A DNA stretch of 64,000 nucleotides from Tahibacter amnicola (lineage in GTDB: Bacteria; Pseudomonadota; Gammaproteobacteria; Xanthomonadales; Rhodanobacteraceae). Location: the NCBI RefSeq assembly GCF_025398735.1, contig NZ_CP104694.1, positions 4,117,001-4,181,000 of the forward strand, given 5' to 3'. The notes beneath the pieces were generated by a model. It did not search any database. It saw nothing but the letters and a program-made list of their open reading frames with translations, and was not told the origin of the DNA. This document shows positions 49,065 to 62,880 of the stretch, one piece after another (the stretch's first letter is position 1; each line of letters begins with the position of its first letter). The position numbers were made by a program, and so were the translations under genes.

Positions 49065-50615
49065 CTACATCGGACTGATGGCCCGCGGACGTGACGGTGT
49101 CTGCGCTGCCAGCACCGGCAGCCGTAGCTGCAACTGGTCGTAGTCGATCGGCTTGACGGCGTGGAGATCGAAGCCCGCCTCAAGGGCGGTGCGGCGATCC
49201 TCCTCGGTGCCATAGCCGGTAATGGCCACGAGCGTGACGCCTTCGAGCTCCGGAATTCGCCGGACCTGCCGGGCCAGCTCATAGCCATTCATGCGTGGCA
49301 GACCGATGTCCAGAATGATCACGTCGGGCAGATGATTGCGCGCCATCGCCAAGCCCGTCTCGCCATCGTACGCGGCGATCACGCGGTGACCGCTACTTTC
49401 CAGCATCGCCTTGGCCACCTGGGCGGCGTCGATATTATCGTCGACGACCAGCACCGTGAGCTGATCGGCGAACGGACTTTCCGTCTCGGTTTCCCCCGGA
49501 CAGGCAAATACCGGCAGGGTCACGACAAATTCGCTGCCGCAACCCGGGCCGGCGCTACGCACCGCCAGGTGGCCACCGTGCATGTCAACCAGCCGCTTGG
49601 CGATCGCAAGCCCCAGGCCAAGCCCGCCCGCCTTGCGGTCGAGCCCCCTGTCACCTTGTGTAAAAATATCGAATATTCGCGGCAGCAGATCCGGTGCGAT
49701 GCCAATGCCGGTATCGCAGATCGACAGCCGGGCCTGCTCGTTCTCGACCGTCAGCGTGACGGAGATCCGGCCACCATCCGGCGTGTACTTGCTCGCGTTC
49801 ACCAGCAGGTTGGTGATGATCTGGGTCAGGCGAACACCATCGCCACGCACCAGAACCCGGGAATCGATGTTGACGTCCAGCTGGTGGCCACGCTGCTCGC
49901 AATCGGGACGGACCGCCTCCACGGCACGTTCGATCGCCTCGCGGAAAATCAGCCGACGACGCTCCAGACGCACCTGGCCGCGGCTGATACGGCTCATGTC
50001 GAGCAGGTCATCCACCAGCCGTGTCATGTGCGCGGCCTGCCTGCCGATGACGCCCAACGCCCAGCTCACGCGTTCGCCGTCGCCAAGACTGCGCTGCGCC
50101 AGGGTGACGGCACTGGTAATGGGCGCCAGAGGGTTACGCAGCTCGTGGCCGAGCATCGCCAGGAATTCGCTCATCTGGCGGGCATCGGCCTCCAGGCGCT
50201 CGGCGCGCCGGCGCTCGGTAAGGTCGCGGGTGACCTTGGCGAATCCGCGCAGGGTGCCATCTTCCCGGTACAGGGCCGTAATGATGACGTTCGCCCAGAA
50301 CCGGGTACCGTCCTTGCGCAGCCGCCAGCCTTCGTCTTCGAACCGTCCGTCGCGCCGTGCCGAATCCAGCTCGGTCTGCGGCCAACCGGAGCGGATCGCT
50401 TCTTCCGGATAGAAGCGCGAAAAGTGATGACCGATGATCTCCCCGGCCTTGTAGCCCTTGATACGTTCCGCGCCGGCATTCCAGCTGATCACGATGCCGT
50501 TGGTATCGAGCACGAAGATGGCGTAGTCCCTGACCTGCCCTACCAGCAGCCGGAACAGATCGGCCGCTTCCGCCGGGGAAACGACATTTTCAGCCACTTG
50601 TGGGTAAACCGCCAT
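49065..50615 (-). CDS. PAS hybrid sensor histidine kinase with C-terminal receiver
   Basis: 516 residues, no membrane helix, so cytoplasmic. PAS/PAC (~20-140): YAIFVLDTNGIVISWNAGAERIKGY is cut here to ISWNAGAERIKGY; a PAC block GFAKVTRDLTERR follows. HisKA box LGHELRNP (His ~156). HATPase N-box NLLVNASKY (~270) and G-box GGLGLGLAIAKRLV (~335). Receiver (~385-500) with DDN at its start, Asp in LDIGLPRMNG (~435) and Lys in VKPIDY. It should autophosphorylate and pass phosphate to its own receiver. No partner regulator is adjacent. It is convergent with the beta-helix gene, 52 bases apart. Confidence 0.93.
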   Translation of the reverse strand: MAVYPQVAENVVSPAEAADLFRLLVGQVRDYAIFVLDTNGIVISWNAGAERIKGYKAGEIIGHHFSRFYPEEAIRSGWPQTELDSARRDGRFEDEGWRLRKDGTRFWANVIITALYREDGTLRGFAKVTRDLTERRRAERLEADARQMSEFLAMLGHELRNPLAPITSAVTLAQRSLGDGERVSWALGVIGRQAAHMTRLVDDLLDMSRISRGQVRLERRRLIFREAIERAVEAVRPDCEQRGHQLDVNIDSRVLVRGDGVRLTQIITNLLVNASKYTPDGGRISVTLTVENEQARLSICDTGIGIAPDLLPRIFDIFTQGDRGLDRKAGGLGLGLAIAKRLVDMHGGHLAVRSAGPGCGSEFVVTLPVFACPGETETESPFADQLTVLVVDDNIDAAQVAKAMLESSGHRVIAAYDGETGLAMARNHLPDVIILDIGLPRMNGYELARQVRRIPELEGVTLVAITGYGTEEDRRTALEAGFDLHAVKPIDYDQLQLRLPVLAAQTPSRPRAISPM

Positions 50616-50805
50616 CCGTCCTGCCTTTCACCTGCGTCGACCACGATCCGGAAATTCCTGGCGGAATGTGAAATCCGGCAGGGGCCGCGTGAACCGCCTG
50701 GACGAATGCCATGCCACGGCAAGGCACGTTAGCGCGTACCGGTGTGAAGAAACCGTCACGTGACAGATTGCGAAGGCGCCACGACACCTGACGCGCCACC
50801 CCGCA

Positions 50806-51951
50806 CTATCCCCAGATTTCGCGCATGACCCGCGCGAAATTGCCGCCGAGTATCTTTGCAATACGCGAGTCCGGATGACCACGCCGGGAGAGCATAGCCG
50901 CCAGCACTTCAAAGCGGTTGGCCATGTTGAGATCGGGAATGAACGTATACAGGTCCGCCGGTCGACCGCGTTCGAAGATGCCATCCTCGACCATGGCTTT
51001 CATGAATTCGCGGTTCTCCTTTTCGAAATCCGGCGTGCGGTCCACCGGGCGGACGGAAATGTCCGTGCCGATGCCGACGTGATCCTCGCCGCAGACTTTC
51101 AGCGCGTGCTCGATATGCGCGATGACGTCGACCGCCATGGGCTGTGTGTCCTTGCGCAGGTATGGCCAGAAGATGATGCCGGCGACGCCGCCGCGCCCGG
51201 CCATGGCGCGCAACTGCGCATCGCTCACGTTTCGCGGCAGGTCGGCCAGGGCGCGGCACCCCGTATGACTGATCAGCATCGGCGCCTTCGCGGCACGGAT
51301 CGCGTCCTCGATGGTGCGCGGCGCGCCGTGCGCCAGATCCATCACGACACGCTCGGCATTGAGACGTTCGACCACCTCGTGCCCAAATCGGCTCAATCCC
51401 GCATTGCCGGGTTCCATGCAGCCGTCACCGACCAGGTTGCGCCGGTTATGGGTGAGCTGGATCACGCGGACGCCGGCCTTGCGATAGCTGGCTATGCGGT
51501 CCGGGTTCTCACCGAGCGGCTCCGTACCCTGGAAACCCAGGATAATGCCGGTCCGCCCGCGGCGGCCGTCGGGCGTCAGGTCCGCACCTTTCTCTACAAT
51601 GAAAATATGCTCCGGATGGCGCGCCGCGATGGCGTGCCACTGGTCTACCGTCTTGCCGGCCCGGGCAATGGCCTCGTCGTCGAGCCAGTAGCGCCCGTTG
51701 GGACCTGCCGTGGTCAACACGGCGCCCATGCCTGCCGCGCGCACGATTTCCAGTTCCTTGCGGATTTCCGCCTCCGTTTCAAGAAACAGGAAATCAAAGC
51801 CGGAAGCGCCATCGATGGGAAGAGACTGCTTGTACCCCGTCCATGTGGCAGCACCATCGGCTGCCGGTTCCGCCGCGCGCACCGCACCTCCCAGCGCTGC
51901 GTGGAGTGTCGCCATTCCCGCTCCCACCAGCCACTCCCGTCGATTAAGCAC
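50806..51951 (-). CDS. Membrane dipeptidase (M19) homologue with atypical metal site
   Basis: 381 residues from a GTG at 51951, chosen because NRREWLVGAGMATL then forms a twin-arginine-like signal peptide ending near VRAAEP and GGGAGA-like purines precede it. The family blocks VMDLAHGAP, MLISHTGCRAL, LPRNVSDAQLRAMAGRGGVAGI, GIGTDIS and ILGGNFARVM are clear. The usual zinc ligands H-x-D after the first strand (IDGHND in relatives) read IDGASGFD here, and the bridging Glu block (LGIEGG) reads LGFQGT. The two later His and the Asp are kept. It may therefore bind one metal, use other ligands or be inactive. Periplasmic location is predicted. Confidence 0.82.
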   Translation of the reverse strand: MLNRREWLVGAGMATLHAALGGAVRAAEPAADGAATWTGYKQSLPIDGASGFDFLFLETEAEIRKELEIVRAAGMGAVLTTAGPNGRYWLDDEAIARAGKTVDQWHAIAARHPEHIFIVEKGADLTPDGRRGRTGIILGFQGTEPLGENPDRIASYRKAGVRVIQLTHNRRNLVGDGCMEPGNAGLSRFGHEVVERLNAERVVMDLAHGAPRTIEDAIRAAKAPMLISHTGCRALADLPRNVSDAQLRAMAGRGGVAGIIFWPYLRKDTQPMAVDVIAHIEHALKVCGEDHVGIGTDISVRPVDRTPDFEKENREFMKAMVEDGIFERGRPADLYTFIPDLNMANRFEVLAAMLSRRGHPDSRIAKILGGNFARVMREIWG

Positions 51952-52151
51952 GCCGCATCTCCCTGTCCGTTGGATTGCCAAAAGCACACCCGGGTCCAGC
52001 GCCCGGTAGTCGCCGCGCGCTAAAATACGAAGCGTGACGTAGATTGGCAAGCCACCCTTCGTCGAAGACCCGCCGTCGGGCCGCACACGATTCCTTCGCG
52101 ACCGGCACGTCACGATGCATCCAGCCTCGGCCAAAAGACACGGAGTCGTCG

Positions 52152-53243
52152 ATGCCCCTCACACGCCTGCCATTGGAAGTCGAACGCCGTCTCGCACTGC
52201 GCCTGCCGTTGCCAGGACACGGCGCGCCGCTCCTGCCGGACGTCCTGGTGGAAAGTTATACCGTCGCGTTCCAGCAGAAGGGCCGGTTCATCGGTGATCA
52301 GGCGGCACGCCGCGTCTTTTTCGAGCGGATTGACGCCTGGCGCGCGACAGTCCGTCGTCGCGGCGACGATCCGTTCGGAGATACACCGACCGAATCGCTG
52401 TCGAAGAAGAACCTCGACAAGGTGCTGCGCCGCGGCGACCCCGCCGCGGCAGGCATCATCCAGGCCGCCATTGACGACTTTGCCCGCGCCCTGGTCACGG
52501 TGATCCGGGTCTTTCACCGCCGCGCCTGGAAGCGCGTCACCCACATTGTCGTGGGCGGCGGATTCCGCGGATCGCGTATCGGCGAGCTGGCCATCGGCCG
52601 GGCCCAGGTGATGCTGCACGATGCGGGAATGCCGATTGCGCTCGAGCCTATCCGCCACGATCCGGACGAAGCCGGGCTTGTCGGCGCCGCCTACCTGATG
52701 CCACGCTGGATGTTTGGCAATTTCGATGCGCTGCTGGCGATCGACATCGGCGGCACGAATGTGCGCTGCGGCATCGTGTGCTGGGAGGAGAACACGGAAT
52801 CCCCGAGTGTGGACGCCAGCTTGCTGTGGCGACACAGCGACGACGATGCCACCCGCGAGAGTGTTCTGGACGAAACCATCGGCATGCTCAAGCGCCTGAT
52901 CCGCACGGCAGCACGTCGCCATCGACGCCTGGCGCCCTTCGTCGGCATCGGCTGCCCTGGCCGGATTCGACTCGACGGCAGTATCGAGCGCGGCACCGGC
53001 AACCTTCCCGGAAACTGGCAATCCAGCCGTTTCCACCTGCCGACGGCAATTCACAAGGCCCTGCCGGCCATACACGGCTTTGCGCCGGTCGTCGTGCTTC
53101 ACAACGACGCCGTGGTGCAGGGACTGAGCATGGTGCCCGCCATGCGCGAGGTCGAGCGCTGGGCGGTGCTGACGATCGGTACGGGGCTGGGAAACGCGCA
53201 ATTCTGCAACACTATAACGTCGCCATCGCGTAAACATCGGTAG
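52152..53243 (+). CDS. ROK-family sugar kinase-like protein, apparently circularly permuted
   Basis: 363 residues from the ATG at 52152. The second half has the normal start of an ROK/ASKHA domain: LLAIDIGGTNVR (phosphate 1), GIGCPGRI, LHNDAVVQG (catalytic Asp) and LTIGTGLGNAQF (phosphate 2), then it stops. The first half has what is normally the C-terminal lobe: GDPAAAGIIQAAIDDFARAL, HIVVGGGFRGSR (adenosine loop) and PDEAGLVGAAYLMP. So the two halves occur in reversed order within one frame. The HCGxxGC-type zinc motif is not seen. It likely phosphorylates a sugar, or was derived from such a kinase. It is divergent from the M19 gene. Confidence 0.78.
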   Translation: MPLTRLPLEVERRLALRLPLPGHGAPLLPDVLVESYTVAFQQKGRFIGDQAARRVFFERIDAWRATVRRRGDDPFGDTPTESLSKKNLDKVLRRGDPAAAGIIQAAIDDFARALVTVIRVFHRRAWKRVTHIVVGGGFRGSRIGELAIGRAQVMLHDAGMPIALEPIRHDPDEAGLVGAAYLMPRWMFGNFDALLAIDIGGTNVRCGIVCWEENTESPSVDASLLWRHSDDDATRESVLDETIGMLKRLIRTAARRHRRLAPFVGIGCPGRIRLDGSIERGTGNLPGNWQSSRFHLPTAIHKALPAIHGFAPVVVLHNDAVVQGLSMVPAMREVERWAVLTIGTGLGNAQFCNTITSPSRKHR

Positions 53244-53338
53244 AAACACCGCGACTACGCTATTCGTAGCGCGTGGAAGGGTGGAAATTCCCGCCACGTC
53301 CGCTAGCATTCCGCCCCTCGAAACAGGCGGAGTCGATC

Positions 53339-53692
53339 ATGCCGGCAGGCCAACGACGCAAGGCCGCAGTGGCGGCGGAACTGGCCGCTGCACGACAGGC
53401 AATCGCGCAGGCGCGCCACCAGGACGCATTCCGGCACCTGGAACGCGCGCACGTGCTGGGACAATCGCGAACCGGCACCCACGTGGCCTCGCACTGGGCG
53501 ATGCTGCAGTGGGCCTGGCGCAACCGGGATCTTCGCGAAGGCGTGGGTCAGGTGATGCGGCTCATTGCCGCAGTGCTGATCACCCGGGTATGGGTTCCCC
53601 TGGGAAATACCGGTGGTGCGAATGTCTCGGCGATACGGCCGATGCCGGTTCCCGTGGACCTTCAGGCCTTGCTTGTCACGTTCGACGACTAG
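53339..53692 (+). CDS. DUF3703 family protein
   Basis: 117 residues from the ATG at 53339. HLERAHVLGQSRTGTHVASH, RNRDLREGVGQVMRL and VPLGNTGGANVSAIRPMPVP are the conserved blocks of DUF3703. The His and Asn/Gly-rich C-terminal block is invariant-looking. Function is unknown. In many proteobacteria this family sits beside Czc-type metal efflux genes, and the same is true here (CzcCBA homologues 500 bases on). No membrane segment is strong enough to call. Inference: an accessory to metal resistance. Confidence 0.85.
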   Translation: MPAGQRRKAAVAAELAAARQAIAQARHQDAFRHLERAHVLGQSRTGTHVASHWAMLQWAWRNRDLREGVGQVMRLIAAVLITRVWVPLGNTGGANVSAIRPMPVPVDLQALLVTFDD

Positions 53693-53768
53693 GGCCTGAT
53701 CACCTGCCGGGCGAGCCGGGCCGCACGCTGCGGTTTCTCGGATCGCAGGCCTCGCATACACTTCTCCG

Positions 53769-54164
53769 ATGCCTCCACGCCCCTGCCATCGCCGACTCCT
53801 CCGAACACTGCACCTGGCACTGGTGCTGTTGTTCGCCATCGGCCTGGTCGTGCAGCCGGTGCTGGATGCGCTGAGCGAGTACCACGAGCTCACGGCGCAC
53901 GCCGCTTCTCCCCATGGCCATGCCGACGACCATCACGACGAAGATGCCTCATCCCTGCGGGGCGAAGAGCCGGAAGATCACGACGGACCCGTTCACGGGC
54001 TGCTCCATCATTCGCATTGCTGCGGCCACACCGTCGGGCTGAACAATGCCGACCTGCCGCTGCCCGACTTTCACTGGCCTGCCCACGTCCCTGTCGATGC
54101 GGCGCCAACGCCAGTAGCTGCCTCGCACGCGGCAACCCCTTTCCGTCCTCCGATTTCGGCCTGA
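53769..54164 (+). CDS. Histidine-rich periplasmic protein of a metal-efflux operon (CzcI/CopL-like)
   Basis: 131 residues: a signal peptide-like helix (~12-30), then a region rich in His and Asp/Glu (HGHADDHHDED ... HHSHCCGH) and a Pro-rich end PFRPPIS. Short His-rich proteins of this form stand before RND metal pumps and copper genes and are thought to bind or sense metal in the periplasm. It is encoded just ahead of the CzcC homologue (60 bases). Exact family membership is uncertain; the metal-binding role is inferred from composition and place. Confidence 0.7.
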   Translation: MPPRPCHRRLLRTLHLALVLLFAIGLVVQPVLDALSEYHELTAHAASPHGHADDHHDEDASSLRGEEPEDHDGPVHGLLHHSHCCGHTVGLNNADLPLPDFHWPAHVPVDAAPTPVAASHAATPFRPPISA

Positions 54165-54224
54165 GTTCACGCCGGCTCGCGTGCCGGCCTGCTGACCAGT
54201 TCCCGAACCCCTCGGAGTATCTCC

Positions 54225-55513
54225 ATGCATGTGCATTTCGCGGCCGTGGCCGCGTGGATCACGGCGTTTGCCCTGCCCTTGGCAGCCGCCGCCGTCGAAC
54301 CTGTTGACGCTGTACAACCCTTGACCCTGGATGACGCGATCGCCCGGGTCGTCGAGAAACACCCGGACCTGCGCCTGATTGACAGCCGGGCCGAGTCGCT
54401 CGCCGCCGAACGCGACCGTGTGTCCCTGCGCCCGCCGCTGGTGGCCGGTGCGCAGGTCGAAAACACACCCGGCACGGGCGAGTACGCCGGCGTGGGCGGC
54501 GCCGAAGTCACCCTCACCCTGGCCTCGGTGCTGGAACGTGGCGGCAAGCGGGACGCACGCCACGCGCTGGCGCAGCGCCGTATTGACGCCCTGATACTGG
54601 AACGCGAAGCGCGCCGCCTGGATCTGCTTGCAGAGGTGGCGCGACGCTTCCTGGCGGTGAATGCGGCGCGCCACCAGCGCGACATCGCCGCGTTCGACAT
54701 CGACCAGCGGCAGCGGGCGGTTGCCGGCGCACGCCGGCGGCTGGCGGCCGGTGCGTCACCGGAGTCGGTCGTGCTGACTGCCGAGGCGGCGCTGGCGCGC
54801 GCCGAACTGGCGCGCGATCGTGCCGGCGAACAGGAACGCGCGGCACGCCAGCATCTGGCCGCCCTCTGGGGTGAGAAGGCGCCGGCCTTCGACGTCGCCG
54901 CGGTGGACCCGCTGCGCCTGCCAGAACTGGACGATGCGGCGACGTTGGCCGCGTTGCTGGAAAACACGCCGGAACTGGCTCAGTTCGCCGACGAGCGGCG
55001 TATCCGCGAAGCACGGCTGCACCTGGCACGAACCGCGGGAACCGCTGACCTGGAGTGGCAGGTCGGCGCCCGGCGCCTGCAGGCCAGCCGTGACACGGCC
55101 CTGGTCGCCAGCCTGTCTCTGCCACTGGGGGCACGTCCCCGCGCAACTGCGGAAATCCGTGCCGCCGAGTCGGAACTGGCTGCGCTGGAGATCGAACGCG
55201 AGGCGAAGGATCTCTCGCTGTACTCGACGCTGACCGAAGCCCATGGCCGCTACCGCGTGGCACAACAGGAGGTCCGACGTCTGCGCGAGGAAGTGCTGCC
55301 CCGCCTGGCGCGTGCCGAAACGGCAGCCGGACGCGCGTACGCCGCAGGCGCCATCAGTTACATGGAATGGGCGCAACTGCAATCCGAGCACACGGCGATG
55401 CGTCAGCAGCAGCTCGACACCGCCTTCGACGCGCTGCGCGCCCTGATCGAAATACAGCGTCTCACCGGCCAGGCGTTCGTCGCGGGCCCCGCAACGACAC
55501 ACGGTGAATCCCC

Positions 55514-55517
<4 letters not shown>
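54225..55517 (+). CDS. czcC: Outer-membrane channel of a heavy-metal efflux RND pump (CzcC/TolC family)
   Basis: 430 residues with a signal peptide (~1-23, cleaving near AAAVEP). Two outer-membrane efflux protein repeats with long helices: LTLDDAIARVVEKHPDL near residue 30 and a matching second repeat from ~245 (ELAQFADERRIREA). It forms the outer-membrane exit duct. The stop overlaps the CzcB start by 4 bases (ATGA), so the operon is tightly coupled. The metal specificity cannot be read from this subunit. The gene name follows family and context. Confidence 0.85.
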
Positions 55518-59969
<4,452 letters not shown>

Positions 59970-59975
59970 CAGTCA

Positions 59976-60002
59976 GCCGCCGGCGTATGTAGCGCCGGCG
60001 GC
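59976..60002. terminator. Bidirectional terminator between czcA and the TonB-dependent receptor
   Basis: A perfect 10-base stem GCCGCCGGCG / CGCCGGCGGC with a 7-base loop, 7 bases after the czcA stop and 8 bases from the stop of the convergent receptor gene. Position and symmetry suit transcripts from both sides. Confidence 0.6.
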
Positions 60003-60010
60003 GTACAGCG

Positions 60011-61933
60011 CTAGCGCCGCCAGGCCAGTTCGACAGACCAGATGCGGTATCCGTAGTCGAGCACCAGCGGTGTTTGTGGCGGCGCCCGATTGACGACATA
60101 CGTGATGTCGGCGTCTGTCGCATTGCGCACGGCCAGGCGCAGGCTCAAGCCCGGCACCCGCGAAAAAGCATGTTCGGCAGACAGGTTCAGCGCGCTGTAG
60201 CCGCGCGCGCTCGACGCCGGCGAAAGGCTGCGCGCGCCGACCCGGTGCCAGTTCGCGCCCAGTGTCCATTGGTCATTCGGCTGCGCAATCAAGCCCAGGT
60301 TGGCCAGGATCTCGGGCGTACCGAATGCGCGTCCCGGCGTCGGATTGATGTTTGCCGGCGAAGGCACTTGCCGACGCGTGTAGATCTTGGAGACGTTGCC
60401 GTTGAGCCGCAGGTGGTCGGTCAGGCGGACATTGGCCTCCAGCTCGACGCCGCGGGAACGCACCTGGCCGGCATTGCGGAAGCCGGCACCGGGCGGCCCG
60501 GCCGGGCCGAGCACATCGTCCACCACCTGGTGGTAGAGCGTGGCGCGGTAAACGCTGTCGTGGCTGCGGTGAATCCACGCCAGCTCGCTGGTGTGGACGG
60601 TTTCGAAGTCCAGCCGGGTGTTGCGCTGGCCCGAGTCATAGAGCTCCACGCCGACCGGCGTGCGGAAGCCCTCACCGTATTGCGCCTTGAGCGTGTCGTT
60701 GCTGCCGGCCCGCCAGACCGCCGCCAACCGCGGCGTCACGCGCGATGTCACGTTGGAGAACACGTCGTAGCGCAGGCCCGCGGTCAGGCTGAGGCGCTCG
60801 TTGGCGTCGAATTGGTCCTGTACCAGTACCGAGTGCGAGGTCAGGCTGTCGCTCACACGGGCTGGCCGGTTGGTCGGCATCGGCGGTGCATTCGGCGGCG
60901 GCGGCGGTGCCGGTGGCAGGTTCGCCCGGTCGATATCCAGGGTGCCGGCAGCGACTTCGGCGAGGAAGCGATGGCGCCCCCACTGCCAATTCACGTCGGA
61001 GCCGACCTGCCGGCGGTCGCCGATGAATCCGGCAGGCGCGGCGGCGTAGTGCGCGTCGGAGTATCGCGTCCAGACGCCAACGCGGTTGTCGTTGCCGAAG
61101 CGCCAGTCGTAGCGCGCGTCGAACGCCTTGATGTGTTCGTCCACATCGCGCACCGTCGCCGGATTGGCGCCCTGGCCCGGTACAAGGCGCTGGTGATTGC
61201 GCGCAATGCTGGCCGCCTTGATGGTGAGGCCGCCGTGCACCACGCGAACGTCGGCGTAGGTCCGGTCTTCGTCGGCCGGCGTGCTCGCCGGAACATCGTA
61301 GCGATCGCTCGTTTCGCGACCGACATTCAATTGCCATTCCCACGCGCCTTTGGCAGACAGCGTCGCGCCGCCCAGGCGTTCGCCACCGGCCCCGAATCCG
61401 GCAAAGGCGCCGTTCCGGTCCTGGTGCGTGACGATGTTGACCAGGCCGTTCAGCGCGAAATCGCCAAAGACAACCGAGCCGGGCCCACGAATCACTTCGA
61501 TCCGGTTGACCAGCGCCAGCGGCATCAGCATGGCGGAGGAATTCTGCGCGGCGACGGTATAGGAGGTGTCCATCCCGTCGACCAGGACTTTCACATTGCC
61601 CGAATTGAAAAAGGCGTCAATGCCACGCACACGCAGCGTGGCATAACCGTTCGGATCGCGATTGACCTCGATGCCCGGCAGCAGGGCTATCGCATCCAGG
61701 ACGGAACGCGCGCCGAGGGCCCGGGCCTGATCCGCGGTCAACACGCTCACAATGCCGGGCACGAAGTCCGCATTCTCGCGCGTGCGGGTGGCCACTTCGG
61801 TTTCTTCGGCCAACAGCTGCAGCAGGGCCTCGCGCTCGGCCTCGTCAGTGGTTTCCTCGGTGCCAGTCGGGCTCTGCGCCAACGCGGACGCGGCCACGAC
61901 CACACCACTGCAGAGTATGCAGCGCCGGATCAT
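60011..61933 (-). CDS. TonB-dependent outer-membrane receptor
   Basis: 640 residues. The ATG at 61933 overlaps the stop of the GGDEF gene (ATGA) and precedes a signal peptide (CILCSGVVVAASALAQ). Plug domain (~45-165): VPGIVSVLTADQARALGARSV in shortened form VSVLTADQA, LPGIEV, LRVRGIDAFFNSGNVKVLVDG (here VRGI..VLVDG) and RIEVIRGPGSVVFG. The rest is a beta-barrel with aromatic strand ends, finishing VELAWRR rather than in Phe. Such receptors import siderophores, vitamins, metals or sugars. The ligand is not readable. Tight coupling to a c-di-GMP enzyme is unusual and suggests it is made, or acts, as part of a signalling unit. Confidence 0.9.
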   Translation of the reverse strand: MIRRCILCSGVVVAASALAQSPTGTEETTDEAEREALLQLLAEETEVATRTRENADFVPGIVSVLTADQARALGARSVLDAIALLPGIEVNRDPNGYATLRVRGIDAFFNSGNVKVLVDGMDTSYTVAAQNSSAMLMPLALVNRIEVIRGPGSVVFGDFALNGLVNIVTHQDRNGAFAGFGAGGERLGGATLSAKGAWEWQLNVGRETSDRYDVPASTPADEDRTYADVRVVHGGLTIKAASIARNHQRLVPGQGANPATVRDVDEHIKAFDARYDWRFGNDNRVGVWTRYSDAHYAAAPAGFIGDRRQVGSDVNWQWGRHRFLAEVAAGTLDIDRANLPPAPPPPPNAPPMPTNRPARVSDSLTSHSVLVQDQFDANERLSLTAGLRYDVFSNVTSRVTPRLAAVWRAGSNDTLKAQYGEGFRTPVGVELYDSGQRNTRLDFETVHTSELAWIHRSHDSVYRATLYHQVVDDVLGPAGPPGAGFRNAGQVRSRGVELEANVRLTDHLRLNGNVSKIYTRRQVPSPANINPTPGRAFGTPEILANLGLIAQPNDQWTLGANWHRVGARSLSPASSARGYSALNLSAEHAFSRVPGLSLRLAVRNATDADITYVVNRAPPQTPLVLDYGYRIWSVELAWRR

Positions 61934-62880
61934 GGTGTCTCCTCCCCCTGCAGTACCCGGGTTGCCGTGATGTCGGCCCCCGCCAGGACGCACCGATTGC
62001 GCCCCCTGCGCTTGGCTTCATACAGCAATCGATCGGCGTTTTCCAAGAGGTCGCGGCCATCGCCCAGGTCAGGGACGCGCTCGACCGCGCCAATGCTGAT
62101 GCTGACCCGCGGTCCGGTGCTGGATTTCACGTGCGGCAGGTCAAGCCGCCGCACGGCCTGCAGCAGCTGGCTGGCATGGCTATCCATCTCACCGGTGCTG
62201 CCGGCTGCACGGACGATGACAAATTCCTCGCCGCCGTAGCGGGCGGCCAGGTCGCCCGCGCGCTGACAGGATTCCTGCAGGGCCGTCGCCACCCGGCGCA
62301 GGCAGTCGTCGCCCGGTCCATGGCCGTAGTGGTCGTTGTATTGCTTGAAGTGATCGATATCGACCAGGAGCACGCCCACTGGCAGGCGCTGTTCGAAGGC
62401 CGCGGCGGCGCGCCGCGCCCACTCCTCGTCGAACCGGCGACGGTTGGCGATGCCCGTCAGCCCGTCGATCAGCGCGCGTTGTTCCAGCAGATCGCGCTGC
62501 CGCTTGAGCTCCAGGTGCGTGCGCACCCGCGCCCGCACGATGGGCGGGCTGATCGGCTTGGTAATGTAGTCGACCGCGCCAGCGGCAAAACCGCGCTCCT
62601 CCTCGCCGACTTCGCTGAGCGCGGTGACGAAGATGACGGGCACATCGCGCGTGGCCGGCTGCGCCTTGAGCCGGCGCAGCAGCTCAAAGCCATCCAGCCC
62701 CGGCATCACGACATCAAGCAGGATCAGGTCGGCCGGCAACGCCATGGCAAGACCAAGAGCACGCTCGCCGTCGGTCGCAAAACGCAGGTCGTAAGCCCCC
62801 TGCAGCGCTTCCGCCAGCACCCGCACATTCGCCGGTTCGTCGTCGACGATGAGGACTCGCGGAACGCTGCCCGGATTCAC
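61930..62880 (-). CDS. Response regulator with GGDEF (diguanylate cyclase) domain
   Basis: 316 residues from a GTG at 62880 that overlaps the stop of the kinase gene (GTGA) and puts MNPGSVPRVLIVDDE at the start; an ATG at 62913 is the alternative. Receiver (~8-125): VDDE, Asp in LLDVVMPG (~55), VTALS and Lys in ITKPI. GGDEF domain (~155-310) with YGGEEF at ~213-218, the active signature, so c-di-GMP synthesis is likely. It is a PleD-like one-receiver form. It should take phosphate from the hybrid kinase encoded directly upstream. Confidence 0.92.
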   Translation of the reverse strand: MNPGSVPRVLIVDDEPANVRVLAEALQGAYDLRFATDGERALGLAMALPADLILLDVVMPGLDGFELLRRLKAQPATRDVPVIFVTALSEVGEEERGFAAGAVDYITKPISPPIVRARVRTHLELKRQRDLLEQRALIDGLTGIANRRRFDEEWARRAAAAFEQRLPVGVLLVDIDHFKQYNDHYGHGPGDDCLRRVATALQESCQRAGDLAARYGGEEFVIVRAAGSTGEMDSHASQLLQAVRRLDLPHVKSSTGPRVSISIGAVERVPDLGDGRDLLENADRLLYEAKRRGRNRCVLAGADITATRVLQGEETP

